From Papilionanthe hookeriana x Papilionanthe teres (Eukaryota > Streptophyta > Magnoliopsida > Asparagales > Orchidaceae), in assembly GCA_022702705.1 (NCBI GenBank), contig CM040433.1:17926682-17990681 (forward strand): a stretch of DNA of 64,000 nt. Reading direction: 5' to 3'. The notes beneath the pieces are model-generated. The model saw only the letters and a program-made list of their open reading frames with translations. It made no database searches and was not told where the DNA came from. Both the position numbers and the translations under genes were made by a program. Positions 22,698 through 33,879 of this stretch are shown here, piece after piece; within the stretch, counting starts at the first letter, position 1, and every line of letters begins with the position of its first letter.

Positions 22698-24987
22698 AGG
22701 TGGCTGGAGAGCCTCACAGGGATGGCCAAGGGTTGGGATCAGCTGCTCTGGGCATGAGAAGAACAGCCATGGTGGCCATTGGGCATGGGGCAGCTCAGCA
22801 AGTGAGAATTTCAAGGTTGGCTCACATGTGAGCTCTCGGCCATGGTGTTTTCCGGCGACCTGGTGGCTGGCCGGCCAGGCATTGGTCACCATCTTGTTCA
22901 GGTGGGTCAGGGCTGGGGTTTAGTGTAGGCAATTGGCAAATGCCATGTGTAAAGAGCTTGGATTGAAATGGAATGGGGGAAGGCAATTTTGGGTTCAAAT
23001 CAGTCAACCCATGATTTTGGGCTAGGTTCACCACCCAAGGCCTGGTTTAGGCTGAATAGAAAGTGATTTAGGTTAGCTTAATCAGTGGGGAATGGTCACC
23101 ATCCAAGTACAATTAAGCTTAAGCAAGGTTTAGTGGAATCATGGGAGTGGTTAATCACCTTTAGGAATTAAGGAAAGAGTCTCCTCCTTTTGCCCAAAAT
23201 GGCATGGTGACATGTAAAGAGGCTCTCATGGCTTCCATGTGGCTCATGCATGGCTTCATGGCTCACCTTTGGCTTGGGAAAAGTCAAGTCAATTTCATGG
23301 AAATGGATTTTAAGAAAATTTTGGTATTTTGATGGGAATTTGTATGGGGCTTAATTTGGAATCGCTTCATGATGAATTTTCAAACTTAGGGATTGATTTT
23401 AATTAAGAGTGTGATGTAGAGCAATTGTCATATAGGCTTTAGCATGAAATTTGGGCTTTTAAGAAGGTTTCCATGTAAGTGGGCTTTTGGTTTAAAAATA
23501 GATTTATGGATGGGAATTTTGTAGAAGTTTGGGCAAAATAATTGTTGGGTTTAGCTCATAGATGTGTCATGAGTGACTTGGAGCAAATTGGGAGTGATTT
23601 GGGTTTGAATTGGGTTGAATTTGGGCTCTTTTGGTGAATGGGCCAATATAGGTCAAATTGGGCTAAGTTGGGCCAATGTTGGGTTAGGGTTGAAATTGAT
23701 GTAAAATTAATGTTGGGAAATGTTTATGGGAGTGTTTCAAAGAGGTTTTGACTTTGGTTGGGTTTTGATTTTAGGGTTTGGGTTCATTTGGGTTAGGTTT
23801 GGGTTTAGGTCAAAATTGGGCTTTTTGGCTTTGGGTTGAATTTGAGTGGGGTTTGGGTCTAAATTTTGGGCAAATCATGTTAGTGTTTTGTTTGTGGGAA
23901 TGTTAAGGAAGATTTAGAAAATATTTGGGGTTAATTGGAGTTGAATTGGGTGAATTTGGGTTAGGTTTGGGTTATGGGTCCAAATTGGGCTTTAAGGCCA
24001 AAAGTGAAATTGGATCCAAATGTCAATCAAATTGGACCAGAATTTGGATCAATTGGGTAAATTTGGTTTGACATTGGGTTCACTTTGGGTTAAAATGGGT
24101 CCAATTGGGGGTTTTGACAAAAGTGGGGTAAATTGACAAAATTGGCCCATGGTGTAGTTGGACAAAATGAAATTGGGAATATTTGGGACGTTCTGGAATT
24201 TTCTGAGAATTTTCTGAATTTTTGGATTTTTGGGTCAAGAGGGGTATTTTGGGTATTTGGAGGGTATTGGGAGGTATTTTTGGAATTCTTGGTATTTTTG
24301 GGTATGAATGATCAATTTGAGTGATGTGGAAATTTTTGGGATTGACTTTGGGGAATTTTGGGTGATTTGGAAATTTTGGGGGATTTCAAGGGTTTTGGGT
24401 AAGCTAGGCGGGTCCGGGGCCCCGGGGGTCAAAAATTGAAATTTTGGAAAATTGAAGATTGGGTGAATATAAGTGGAATGAAATCATTTTAGTTGAGCCA
24501 TGAAGCCACATCAAGCCCACATGAGCCATGAAGGGACTCATTTGAGGCATCCAATATGTTGTTCCTAACCCTCTTAGCCAAGGGCTCAGGGGTTAAGGAC
24601 CATCCATGTGAATCACCTTCATGAGTCGGGAGGTCGAGTTAGGTATGGGTGTGTTTCTAGGAGGTGTGTGAAAGTGTAGTGTATAAGTGTAGTGTATGTG
24701 TAAGCCGGCCCTTCACCGGACCGAGGCCACCAGAGGCGGTCCTAAGGCCAAAGAGTCCTATAGGAACTTATCCTTTAAACTTCCACATTTGATTTCAACC
24801 CTCTAGGTGATTAGGGGTCTACAGTCAAGTTTGTGGAGTTTGCAGAGAGTTAAGAAGTGGTTTGAATTTCTAAGTGGTGGGTCCCAATTCTAGTCCTCTA
24901 AGATAGTCAAAGGAAAAGCCTAAGGCTAGATCCTAAGTACTAAAGGGAAGAAGAGAAGACCTCATCAAAAATGAGATCAACAATAAT

Positions 24988-25400
24988 ATGTGAAAAATTT
25001 TATGAAGGTACATTAGATAAGATAATACTAACCTGCAATTATGCTTTGGTGTAGTTAGAGAGAAAATATTACGTCCATCGTCTGCAGGCGCGGAGGATGA
25101 ATGGTCAGGCGACAACTTAACATACACCACATCCACAGATGAAGTGACAATTGGTTGTCTCGAGCTCTCACCCGACCAATGGTCATGTGCGGACAACCAG
25201 ATGCAATATCTTCTCCTAGTTGAATGGTCCAGCAGTTTTACACCAAACCTACACTAGTCACATCTCTTTCTAAAGTGAGAAAATTAAAAAAAAATTATCA
25301 ATTGATTTTATTTTATTTCAATGATATACTACTTTCTTTTTACTAAATCCTCTAAGAAAAAATATAATTTATAAATTTGTGCTTATTTATTTTATGCAGT
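24988..25400 (-). other. Unassigned segment with an exon-like open stretch
   Basis: On the minus strand about 70 codons are open from roughly 25240 to 25032 (including STRRRYCIWLSAHDHW and YVKLSPDHSSSAPADDG). They end in a good plant-type donor context, GCAG|GTTAGT. A pyrimidine-rich tract ending CTTTAG lies upstream near 25272, but frames just after it have stops, so the acceptor is uncertain. I do not recognise the product. It could be a host exon remnant that existed before the solo LTR inserted, or chance. Confidence 0.3.
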
Positions 25401-26009
25401 AGTGGCAAGATCCATCGATGAATCAATCGGCACGAGGCTTTGAATCTGCAATTGTTCAACTACTTTAAGGATTTTTTAGTCTTCTTGGTTTTCTCAACTC
25501 TTCTTCATGGTTTTTATTTTGGTTCAAGGCTTAGTTTTGCGATTTGGGAGTTCTTTTTGGAATTTTAGTAGGCACCCCTTGTTCAATTTTCTTTGGGTTT
25601 TTTCAATCTCATTTATTGTTCTTTAATTCTCCATGGAGATCCCGATGTCTTCTCGCAATTTTAAGTTACCTTAATGATTTGTTTGGTCCTCCTTAGAACC
25701 TTTGTTTTTTTGTTTCGATTTGCATTTCTATTGGTTTTATTTACCTTGAATAAGTTGGTTCAGTTAATTATCTCGCTTAAATTAATACCTTCAAGTTTTC
25801 CTTACTATCCACTTTCTTGGTGGATCTATGAAAGGAACTTAAGGAGATTGAACTTCTCTTATTTTGTTTTTGTTTTATTACTTCTTGGTTTCTTTTCTTT
25901 TCTGTTTTTGCTTCTGTTATGGCATGAACTAGTGTTCAAACATCCTTTTTAGAGGGGGTTAAGAATAATAATTCTTTTTCTTCAAATAACTACTTATTCC
26001 AGCATAATA

Positions 26010-26991
26010 TAAAGAGAAGTTGGTTGATGCTAATACAAGTGAGTTGATTAAAAGGGCCGGAAGGAAAAATGGGAAGTCGACATTATTCTATTCTGAGGAA
26101 GAAGTAATTATATTAGCTGAACAATTAAATTTCACTTTGATTGGTAAAGTTCATGATTGCCCATGCTAAAATGGAAAAATCAGGAAGTGTATTACAGATT
26201 TGAAATTCACCGGGGTTGGAATATCAGACTAATAGATGGAAGGAACTTGATAACAAAATTGGAAAAAGAAGATGATTATGTGCTTCTTTTTGTTAGGTGA
26301 CTATGAAGATCATGAAGTGGTCTACTGATTTAATCCAAAGGAAGAGTCACCCTTTGTTCCAATTTGGTTTAGGTTCCCAGATTTGAAACTTCATTTATTT
26401 AATAACTTTATTCCTTAGGGTCTATTTATGGGACTCCTATGAAAATTGATATGGCTACTTTAAATAGTTCTGGACCATCTATGGCAAGTGTTATGATTGT
26501 GAGGGATGTGACACTTCCCTTTTGTGATTCAGTGTGGATAGGTGACTTCAACTCTAGCTATTAGCAAGCTGTTGAGATGGAGTATGTACCACCATACTGT
26601 AATCACTGTTGCATGTTTGGATATTGTCTTTCTAATTGTTTCATTGCCCATCCTAATTTAAAACTAAACCTGAATAATTGGAAGGCTCCTGGTCCTGAGA
26701 ACATAAAAGAACATAATATTAATGTTCAAAATCTAGATAGGCTAGTAGATGAACTTCCTATTTTCCAAGTGAGGTGTGAGGGACATTGTTTGGAGGTTAT
26801 TAATAAGGAGACTCACACTAATTCAAATATTTTTGGAATAGAACTATAGGATGCTTCTTTTGAAACCTGTAATCCTTTGAATACTAATGTTGATACTAGG
26901 AATCTTGATACTTCTAGTCAATTATGATCATTCTAAAGATCTTTCAAATAAAGGTTTTGATGGTAATGTGATGGAGGTTGTGGTTGGAGAT
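26010..26991 (+). pseudogene. LINE ORF1, left part
   Basis: ORF1 of the split LINE. Frames give EEVIILAEQLNFTLIGKVHD, a KIRKCITDLKFTGVGISD segment, then FPDLKLHLFN-like and SIYGTPMKIDMATLNS segments equivalent to the DUF4283 region. The best open piece (26577-26849) has MEYVPPYCNHCCMFGYCLSN with a C-x2-C knuckle and HPNLKL. Several stops interrupt it. The frame over MEVVVGD at 26971-26991 continues at 40726 after the insertion. Confidence 0.75.
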
Positions 26992-29330
26992 TGATCCACC
27001 TAAAAATTACCTATTTTTAGTGTAGATTTTATGCTCACTTTATGCACATTTTTAATGATATAAACTTTAAAGGAAGGTATTTTGCATATTTTTATCTTCA
27101 AGTATAAAAATATATGATTTTAGAGAAAATGAGGCAAAAACAATGCAAGTTGGAGCCAAAATGAGCAAAGAAAAAAATTCTAACCTAGCACATATCAATA
27201 TGACTTTCTATGCTTAATCTCTTTTACATTTCTCACAAATTTTTGAATGAAATTCCACTTTGAATAAAGGTTGTTTTTATGTTTATTTTGTAGGTGAAGA
27301 TGTTAGGAATGCAATGCAACTGAAACGGGGTGAAATTGAGTTGAAATAAAGCCAAACGGAGCAAAACGGTGAAGCTGCCCACAAGGTGGCGTCTAGGCAC
27401 CCAAACTGTCGCCTGGGCGTCGGGGACGACGAGAAAATGGCACCTAGGCACCACAAACGGGGTCCTAGGCACCAGACATAAACATAAATATTTAGGGATG
27501 GTTATGGACGGTTATTGGACGGTTTTGGGTGGTTCCAAAGCATTTTAGAAGCATATGAACGAAATTCTACATGTCATCAAGTAATACGATGAATCTAGAC
27601 ACATTGAAGCGGTTTTTAAATGAAGAGGTGTGTCTTTTAAGTGAAGGGGTGCGACCCTTCACACAGATGGACTGGCACCTAGGCTCCAGAACTGGCGCCT
27701 AGACGCCACAGTTAATTTCTAGAATATTCATTGAATGTGAACAAATTTTAAAGAGATGCTTGAAGCAACCCTTGGTCATTTTCGAAGCTCTATAAATAGG
27801 GATTAATTCTACAGCCTAGGAGAGTCTTTCTGGAGTCCTTTTAGAGTTGGGTTAGAGTCATGATGTAGATTTCTATATTTTCTGGAAAGATTGGTGAGGG
27901 ATTTTGAGAGATTTATGTAAGGAATGTACAAGCGGCGCATGGATTGGCACAAGACTTTGGTAGAGAAATTTTCTTCTTTCTTTCAGAGGGAAATTCTAAG
28001 CATTGTGTTCTTCATTTTCTTGTAATTGTTGTAAACGCTTTCTGGTGGATTTTCTTTGATTTAAATGAATTTTTCTGTTGTTTTCTATCCATGCTTCATA
28101 AGTAAATTTCTTTACTATTTTCTTTTAATATGAAGTAGTGACATGTGTAGGAAAATTATTTTTATGATAGAATTATTTTCATTTTAATGTGATGAGTAAA
28201 ATCTCTTTCACTTCATTGACATAACTTATGTGGCAATAGGTTATGTTAAAATCTGTTGTAAGTGAAACTAAAACTAGAAAGAGCAGTGATCTCGTAACTT
28301 GAGTGCACTCACATTATCCGGTTAACTAGTAAAATAGTTAGGAGGCAATGCAACTTTTAAGGAATTATAATTTAATGATTTGTTTCTATTAGATGTTTCT
28401 AGGTGACAAATAGTTGCATGAAACTAATAGAATATTAAAGACATATGTTTCTTGTTGACTCTTGATTTATTACATAATTCTATCAATTCTTTTACTTCTT
28501 ATGCCATTATTTTCATTTACTTTTATTTTGTAATAAAATAGATGCATGTTTAAGAATCTAGATTTGCTTAGATATTTTCTTATTTTATTAATGTGATGAT
28601 ACTTTACGTGATGTTCATTTACTTTACAAGTCGGTCTCTTGTATCGTTAAAATCTGTGGAGAATTCTTAAGATATGACCGTGGCTAAAAGTTCTTAACTT
28701 GTATGTATCATATTTCTCTTGGAAAGGTAGAGAGTAAATCCTTGAAGGGGGAGGTGCAAATATATAGGGATATGATCTTTGATTAGCGTAGAATTGATTA
28801 TGTTTTTATAGTGACAGACTAAATTCTATCAATTTGGTTTAAAAAAGAGATGACGGGTTACTAGTAGCCTGACGAAAGGCACCCTTGAGGGAATCTAGAA
28901 GTGAGAGCCTAGAATTCGTCCTTACTACTAATAATACATTCTGATCCAATCTTTAAAAATTAGCCAATGTTTTTTATGCAATGTAACAATGGTAAAGAAT
29001 ATATATGCTCCTATTTGTCACTACTAAGTTAAATTCTAAGCATTTCTTTCCTACACATTATCTAGGCAATTGCATGAGAAAGGTAGTCTTTAACATCTCA
29101 AAATTCTCTAAACCAATTTATCCATATAAGTTATCTTTTTATTTTAAATTTTCATTTAAGAATAGTTATTAGAAAAACCATTTTAATTGACATTCCAAAT
29201 TAAGGCCTTATAGAATTAGACTAGAATTATCCTAAAAGATTTCTCACCTCGCTTCTCTGTGGGATCGATACTGGGGTTTTAAAAGAAAGCCCTATATTAC
29301 TTGAAACGATATGTATACTTGCATAGTACC
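26992..29330 (+). repeat. LTR A, first part (plus), of inverted element
   Basis: It begins TGATCCACC and runs to the insertion point of the nested element. It is the reverse complement of 40720-38460 over its length. It continues at 37820-37955, ending in GGGTCGGGTCT (LTR B has ...GGGTCA). Total length is about 2.48 kb. The U3 has short palindromic GCCTAGGC/GGCGCC words at 27375-27480 and 27665-27715 and a TATA box at 27790. Confidence 0.88.
27790..27799 (+). promoter_or_regulatory. Candidate TATA box of LTR A
   Basis: CTATAAATAG. Its mirror in LTR B is at about 39984-39993 on the minus strand (CTATAAATAT). Confidence 0.55.
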
Positions 29331-31221
29331 TGATGCACCAAAAATATATACAAGCTATATGATTTTACTCATTTTTTATGATATTGCATTTTAAAGGAAG
29401 GTGTTTTTCATGATTTGTTGCAGGTATGATGATTTTAGGTGATTGAAGCAAAAAAGAAGCAAAAACAGTGCAATTTGGAGCAAAAGCGAGCAAGAAAATA
29501 AATTTTAACTTGACACCTTTTGATAAGTCTTTCTATGCTTAATCTCTTTTACACTTATTGCATATTTTTGAATGAGATTACACTTTAAATAAAGGTCATT
29601 TTTATGTTTATATTGTAGGGTTGTCTGCTAGGAACGCAACACAACTGAAAAGGAACGAATCGGAGCTGAAACGAAGCCAAACAGAGCAAAATGGTGGAGC
29701 TGTGCAGAATAGGCGCCAGCGGCTCCAGAAACCCGAGACCACAAAAATTAGGGCGCCGGCAGCGCCCTATTCAGTGCCGGCGGCGCCCAAGATGTTTTTG
29801 ATGCAAAATTGAGCTGTTATTGGTCATATACATCGAAGTCATATACATCGAATTTGGACGCTTTTCGGAAGGTTTCTTCATGCACCTCTTGGGAATTTCG
29901 TCCCTACATTATTTTAAACTGAATTTGAAGCCAAAAAATGGAGGAGATATTAGGAAAAATATGGAGAATAATTAGAGACCTTAGAATAGGAGTATAAATG
30001 TAGATTTCTATCTTTTTGGAGAGATTGGTGAGGGGATTTTGAGAGAATCTGTAAGGGAATGTTCTAGCATTGCATGAATCCGCGGGAGACTTCATGGGAG
30101 AGATTTTCATCTTTCTTTCAAGGGGAAAAAGCTAAGTAATTTGTTCTTCATTATCTTATGATTTTGTAAACACTTATTTTGTTAATTTACTTTGAAATGA
30201 AGTTTTCCGTTGTATTTTCTTCATGTTTTGTGATGTCTTTCTCTTACTCTTCCTTCTTATTTGGAAAAAGTGGCATAAGAAGATTTTGACATTATTTTCA
30301 CTCTAATTTTCTTTTGTAATGTGTAGGATTTATGTTTAGGATATTGAGATGCTTGCTAAAAGATGTTTTAATTATAAATGTGATGGTTTTTACTTGCACT
30401 TCGTTTACATTACAAAAAGGGCCCGTTGTATTGTTAAAATTCATTGTAATTGCATTGTCCCAAAAGGGCGATGTAATTCTCAATGGAACCACATTCAATG
30501 TCTGTGAATGAATTGTTTAGTTCATGGGGATTGAGTGCAAATAAATAGATAAATATAGTTTCATGGGCGTCGAATTGGAGGTTTCAGGGTGACAGGCTGA
30601 GATCCCTAATTTGGTCCTAAAGTTTGGTAACTAAAGCTAGGGTTAGCCTTCAGGTGAATGGAAGTGGGAACTCTGAAGTGGCAGCCTGTATCCTCCCAAC
30701 TTAAGTATGGATTTAGGAACAAAGTCTAGGATTTGCCAATGTTCTTTATAGCACTCTAAAGAGGGGGTACTCGTAAGAGGATAAATAATAGGATTGTTCC
30801 TATTTGGCACATACAATATTTAATGCATCTCATTCCTATACATTATCCAATTCGTTACATGAGAATAGTAGATTTCATTATTTCAACATTTACCAAACCA
30901 ATTTTTCCAAAAAGGGTTATCTTTAGAAGTAATATTTGCATTTAGGAGTAGTTGTTATTCTTACATATAATCATATACCTTTAGGAGTACTGTTAGAAAA
31001 ACCACTTATATCACCCTTCCAAACTAAGTGTGTTAGTAGTAGACTAGAATTTGACTAAGAACCTTTTACCTCGCTTCCCTGAGGGATCGATAAACGGGAC
31101 TCTATTAGAGCCCTGTATTACTTGATATGATATGTGTACTTGCGTTGGATCATTGTGACTTTATAAAAATTATTATATATCTATTGTTCATAAATACTTG
31201 CATATAAAAAAAGTCGCATCA
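29331..31221 (+). repeat. 5' LTR of nested Athila derivative
   Basis: 1891 bp, TGATGCACC...GTCGCATCA. Homologous to 35941-37819. A G+C island with GGCGCC-type words lies at 29705-29790 in U3. AGTATAAATG near 29990 is a possible TATA box. The two LTRs differ by scattered substitutions and small indels, so the insertion is not recent. Confidence 0.92.
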
Positions 31222-31227
31222 AGTTTT

Positions 31228-31245
31228 TGGCTTCGTTGTCGGGGA
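31228..31245 (+). other. PBS (tRNA-Asp type)
   Basis: TGGCTTCGTTGTCGGGGA, 6 nt (AGTTTT) after the LTR. A decayed form of the tRNA-Asp complement, with changes of C to T or G to T. Confidence 0.88.
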
Positions 31246-31476
31246 AGCTTCGGTAAGAATTTTAGGAGAATTTTAGTTAAAGTAAATAGGCTTAGAATTG
31301 GAAAACTTTAGTGTCTTAAAATTATTTTTGTGTGAAAAGTGTTTTGTTGTATAAAAAAGTGTTGTGAAAAAACTGTTTGTGTGAAAAATAAGGTGTTTGT
31401 GAAAATGTTTTGTTGTGTTGAGTATATTTTTTATTTTATTTATTTTATTGTTAATGTATTGTTTGTTGTGTTACAT

Positions 31477-32897
31477 ATGCAAAACAAAGGATCTGTAGGA
31501 CTTGTGCCTTATGATCCCGAGTTAGAAAAATGGAAAAAAATAAAAAAACAAAAAGGACTTGAAAAACTAGAAATGAAAATGGAAAAGATTCAAGATACTA
31601 ACTTGGAAAATCATCATAAATCATTGAGGGATTATGTAAATCCTACAATAGATGAAATTCACTTAAGTATACAAAACCTTATCATAGAAGCTGACTCATT
31701 TGAACTAAATCCAGTGATTATCCAACTAGTGCAGAACAACGAGTTTGGGGGAACTCCTTCGGAGGATATCCTTATTTACACTTATCTAGTTTTCTAGAAC
31801 TTTGTGCTACATTTCGTTATAATGGCATGTCAGACGATGTTGTTAAGCTAAGGCTTTTTCCTTTCTCACTTAGGGATAAGGCTAAAATGCGGTTATACTC
31901 TTTAGCACCTAGTTCTATTAAAACTTAGGAGGAGTTAACTCAGAAATTCCTAGCTAAGTATTTTCCACCTTCAATGACTACTCAACTTAGAAACAATATT
32001 ATCTCATTTTGTCAGTATGAAAGGGAATCAATATATGAATCCTGGGAAAGATTTAAGGAACTCCTAAGAAAGTGTCCACATCATGCTCTGCCAGAATTGT
32101 TAATCATTCAAACATTTTATAATAAGTTAGTAGGATCCCTTAGATCCATTATTGATGCCTCTGCTGGTGGTTCATTAATGTCAAAAATATTTGATGAAGC
32201 ATATGCATTAATTGAAGAAATGGCTACAAATGAATTTCAATGTCCATCTGTAAGGGTAAATCATAAAAATCTAGCTAGTGTTCATGATAGTGATGCGATT
32301 GCAATTCATGCATCTCAGGTTGCTGCCATATCAAGGAAGTTGGACCAATTTGGAATGAACCAACCTCAATTTACTTATGTAAGTGAGGAAAGTTCATTAG
32401 GGCATATGATTGATTCTAACTTATTTTATGAGACTTTAAATACCATAAACAACCCATATTCTACCTTTTACAACCCATGTTGGAAGAACCATCCTAATTT
32501 TAACTGGAATCATACTATCGAGGGTGGAAACCAACAATGGGAAAATAATCATGCAAATTCTAACGGAAGTTGGAATAGGCAGGGTAACCCAAGATATAGG
32601 CCTTCACATCTACTGGACTCTAATAATGATCAACAATTTGAGGATAAGAAGATTTCTATAGACAAAGTGGTATTGCAAATGGGAAACCAGTTGCAAAGTC
32701 AAAATGTTGCGATTAGAAACATAGAGAATCAACTGGGAGAAATTGCTAATTCACTTAGCAATAGACCCAAAGAAACACTACTTAGCAACACTGAGATAAA
32801 ACCTAAAGAGAATGATAATGAACAATTATTCCTTGTTACTGAACAAACTATGATAGATGTGAAAAAAGTAGAGTTGATTATGAATATTAATGACTAG
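31477..32897 (+). pseudogene. Athila-type gag of nested element
   Basis: It starts at ATG 31477 (MQNKGSVGLVPYDPELEKW). An in-frame extension back to 31339 is Cys- and hydrophobic-rich leader and is unlikely to be gag. SLRDYVNPTIDEIHLSIQNL and NNEFGGTPSED match the Athila gag start. A frameshift near 31797 and a TAG at about 31927 break it. The capsid part (31974-32897) has LRNNIISFCQYERESIYESW, RFKELLRKCPHHALPEL and TFYNKLVGSL, then an Asn/Gln-rich tail. At the end it runs directly into QTMIDVKKVELIM, which belongs to the end of protease in the intact order, so the protease core is deleted. Confidence 0.85.
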
Positions 32898-33480
32898 GAA
32901 GTCACTTTAGATGTGTTAAAGACTATGAAATTTCCAACTGAGAGAAAAGATGATGAATGTTTTTGGATGGATGAAATTGATTATCTAAGTAAAGACCATT
33001 TCCAAGAAAGTTTTGAGAGTAAGATAACAGATGAGATCGAAATGGACTTTCATGATGAGTTGAAAATATTGTATAAAGAAGACTGTATGTATGTTCAAGA
33101 GAGGTGTGAAATGATGGAAGCTGCCAAAAATAGTGAACTTTTAATTCCATTTGTTCGAAAATCTCATGAACTTACCCCCATACAATTTTAAAGCCTGCCT
33201 ATTTAAGAAATTCATCTAAACCACCAATCTTTATATCTTCATATTCAACTCAATTACAAGAAAAACCTAAATGGAATGATGAACAAGATAAAGTTATTGA
33301 ATTAGGACTTGGAAGAGAATTTAAGGATAAATTTCAAAAGAACTTTGAGTTGAGAAAAGAGGATAAGGATATTGGAAGACCATTGGAAGAAATTCCCAAA
33401 GAATTAGAAAAACAGATTTCCTTAACTAAGATAGATTTAGAAAGACCACCTCCATTATTGAATTGGTACCAAGAGTAAGA
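32898..33480 (+). pseudogene. Remnant of PR-RT linker
   Basis: The open piece 32913-33191 (MLKTMKFPTERKDDE, then an acidic stretch with YVQERCEMMEAAKN and a variant of the ELKPLP motif) is homologous to 3577-3840 of the left Athila element. It decays into frames with stops up to 33480. No RT motif follows. It marks the 5' border of the deletion that removed pol. Confidence 0.6.
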
Positions 33481-33481
33481 A

Positions 33482-33877
33482 TTGGAAGATAACTTGAAAC
33501 ATAAGAGTAACATAGAAGATTTTAATCTAAAATCTGAATTATCTCGGGAGAATCTGATTCAAAATTTGGGAGATCTTGAATTATCTTATAGAGATCCATT
33601 TCTTATAAATTTCAAGGATGATATTAATATGCAAATTCAGAAAATCAATAGAAGAATATTGGATCTAGAAAGAAATATGACGAACAATGATATAAATCCA
33701 TATGAAAAGGAAGAACTGAATGAAAAATTACAATTTGAAGATTTTGTAGGAATTCCTGGATCTGAAAAGGATTTGGAGATTAATCGAGGATTACTTTATT
33801 GGAATTTTGATCTAGGAGGAATCATTTGTCGGGCCCGCGACGTTAAAACCAAGTGCTTTATAGGAGGAAGCCCATAG
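33482..33877 (+). pseudogene. Uncharacterised ORF before post-pol motif
   Basis: 131 codons, Glu/Asn/Lys-rich with coiled-coil-like heptads (MQIQKINRRILDLERNMTNN). I recognise no domain. The end overlaps the conserved post-pol motif (33828-33874), so the last 16 codons are certainly non-coding in origin. In the left element this position holds the integrase end. It may be filler joined at the pol deletion. Confidence 0.4.
33828..33874 (+). other. Conserved post-pol motif, second copy
   Basis: GTCGGGCCCGCGACGTTAAA, then AAGTGCTTTATAGGAGG and AGCCCA. Matches the minus-strand block 657-703. It survives although pol upstream is gone. Confidence 0.6.
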
Positions 33878-33879
33878 TT

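Larger units (their letters stand above)
17496..24987 (-). repeat. Giant 7.48-kb solo LTR with ATAAT target duplication
   Basis: The LTR runs 17501-24982: plus strand TGTCGGCA at the left, TCAACA at the right. The 5-bp ATAAT is found on both sides (17496-17500, 24983-24987). It matches 48305-55582 over its whole length in the same orientation. That second copy is next to the PPT of a minus-strand Tat element, which fixes LTR sense as minus (TGTTGATCTC...TGCCGACA). There is no internal region, so it fits an LTR-LTR recombination product. Landmarks in sense order are C/A-rich U3 (24440-23570), TATA (22697-22689), GC-rich block (22096-21886), hairpin (20862-20838), TTAAT tract and the conserved 3' hairpin. 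Open frames in it are short and not conserved as protein. Confidence 0.88.

Noticed and set aside
22361..23034. Longer open frames in the solo LTR (for example 22361-22729 and 22642-22923)
   Set aside because: They lie in the GC-richer LTR leader, have no domain, and are not kept as frames in the sister LTR at 52800-53400.
23690..24000. Interstitial telomere-like repeats (GGGTTTAGG words)
   Set aside because: The words are irregular and part of a long T/G-rich stretch. There is no run of the heptamer TTTAGGG.
31339..31476. Cys-rich N-terminal extension (MFCCIKKCCEK) as part of gag or a signal peptide
   Set aside because: It lies in the AT-rich leader after the PBS. Gag similarity starts only at 31477, and no counterpart is seen in the left Athila element.
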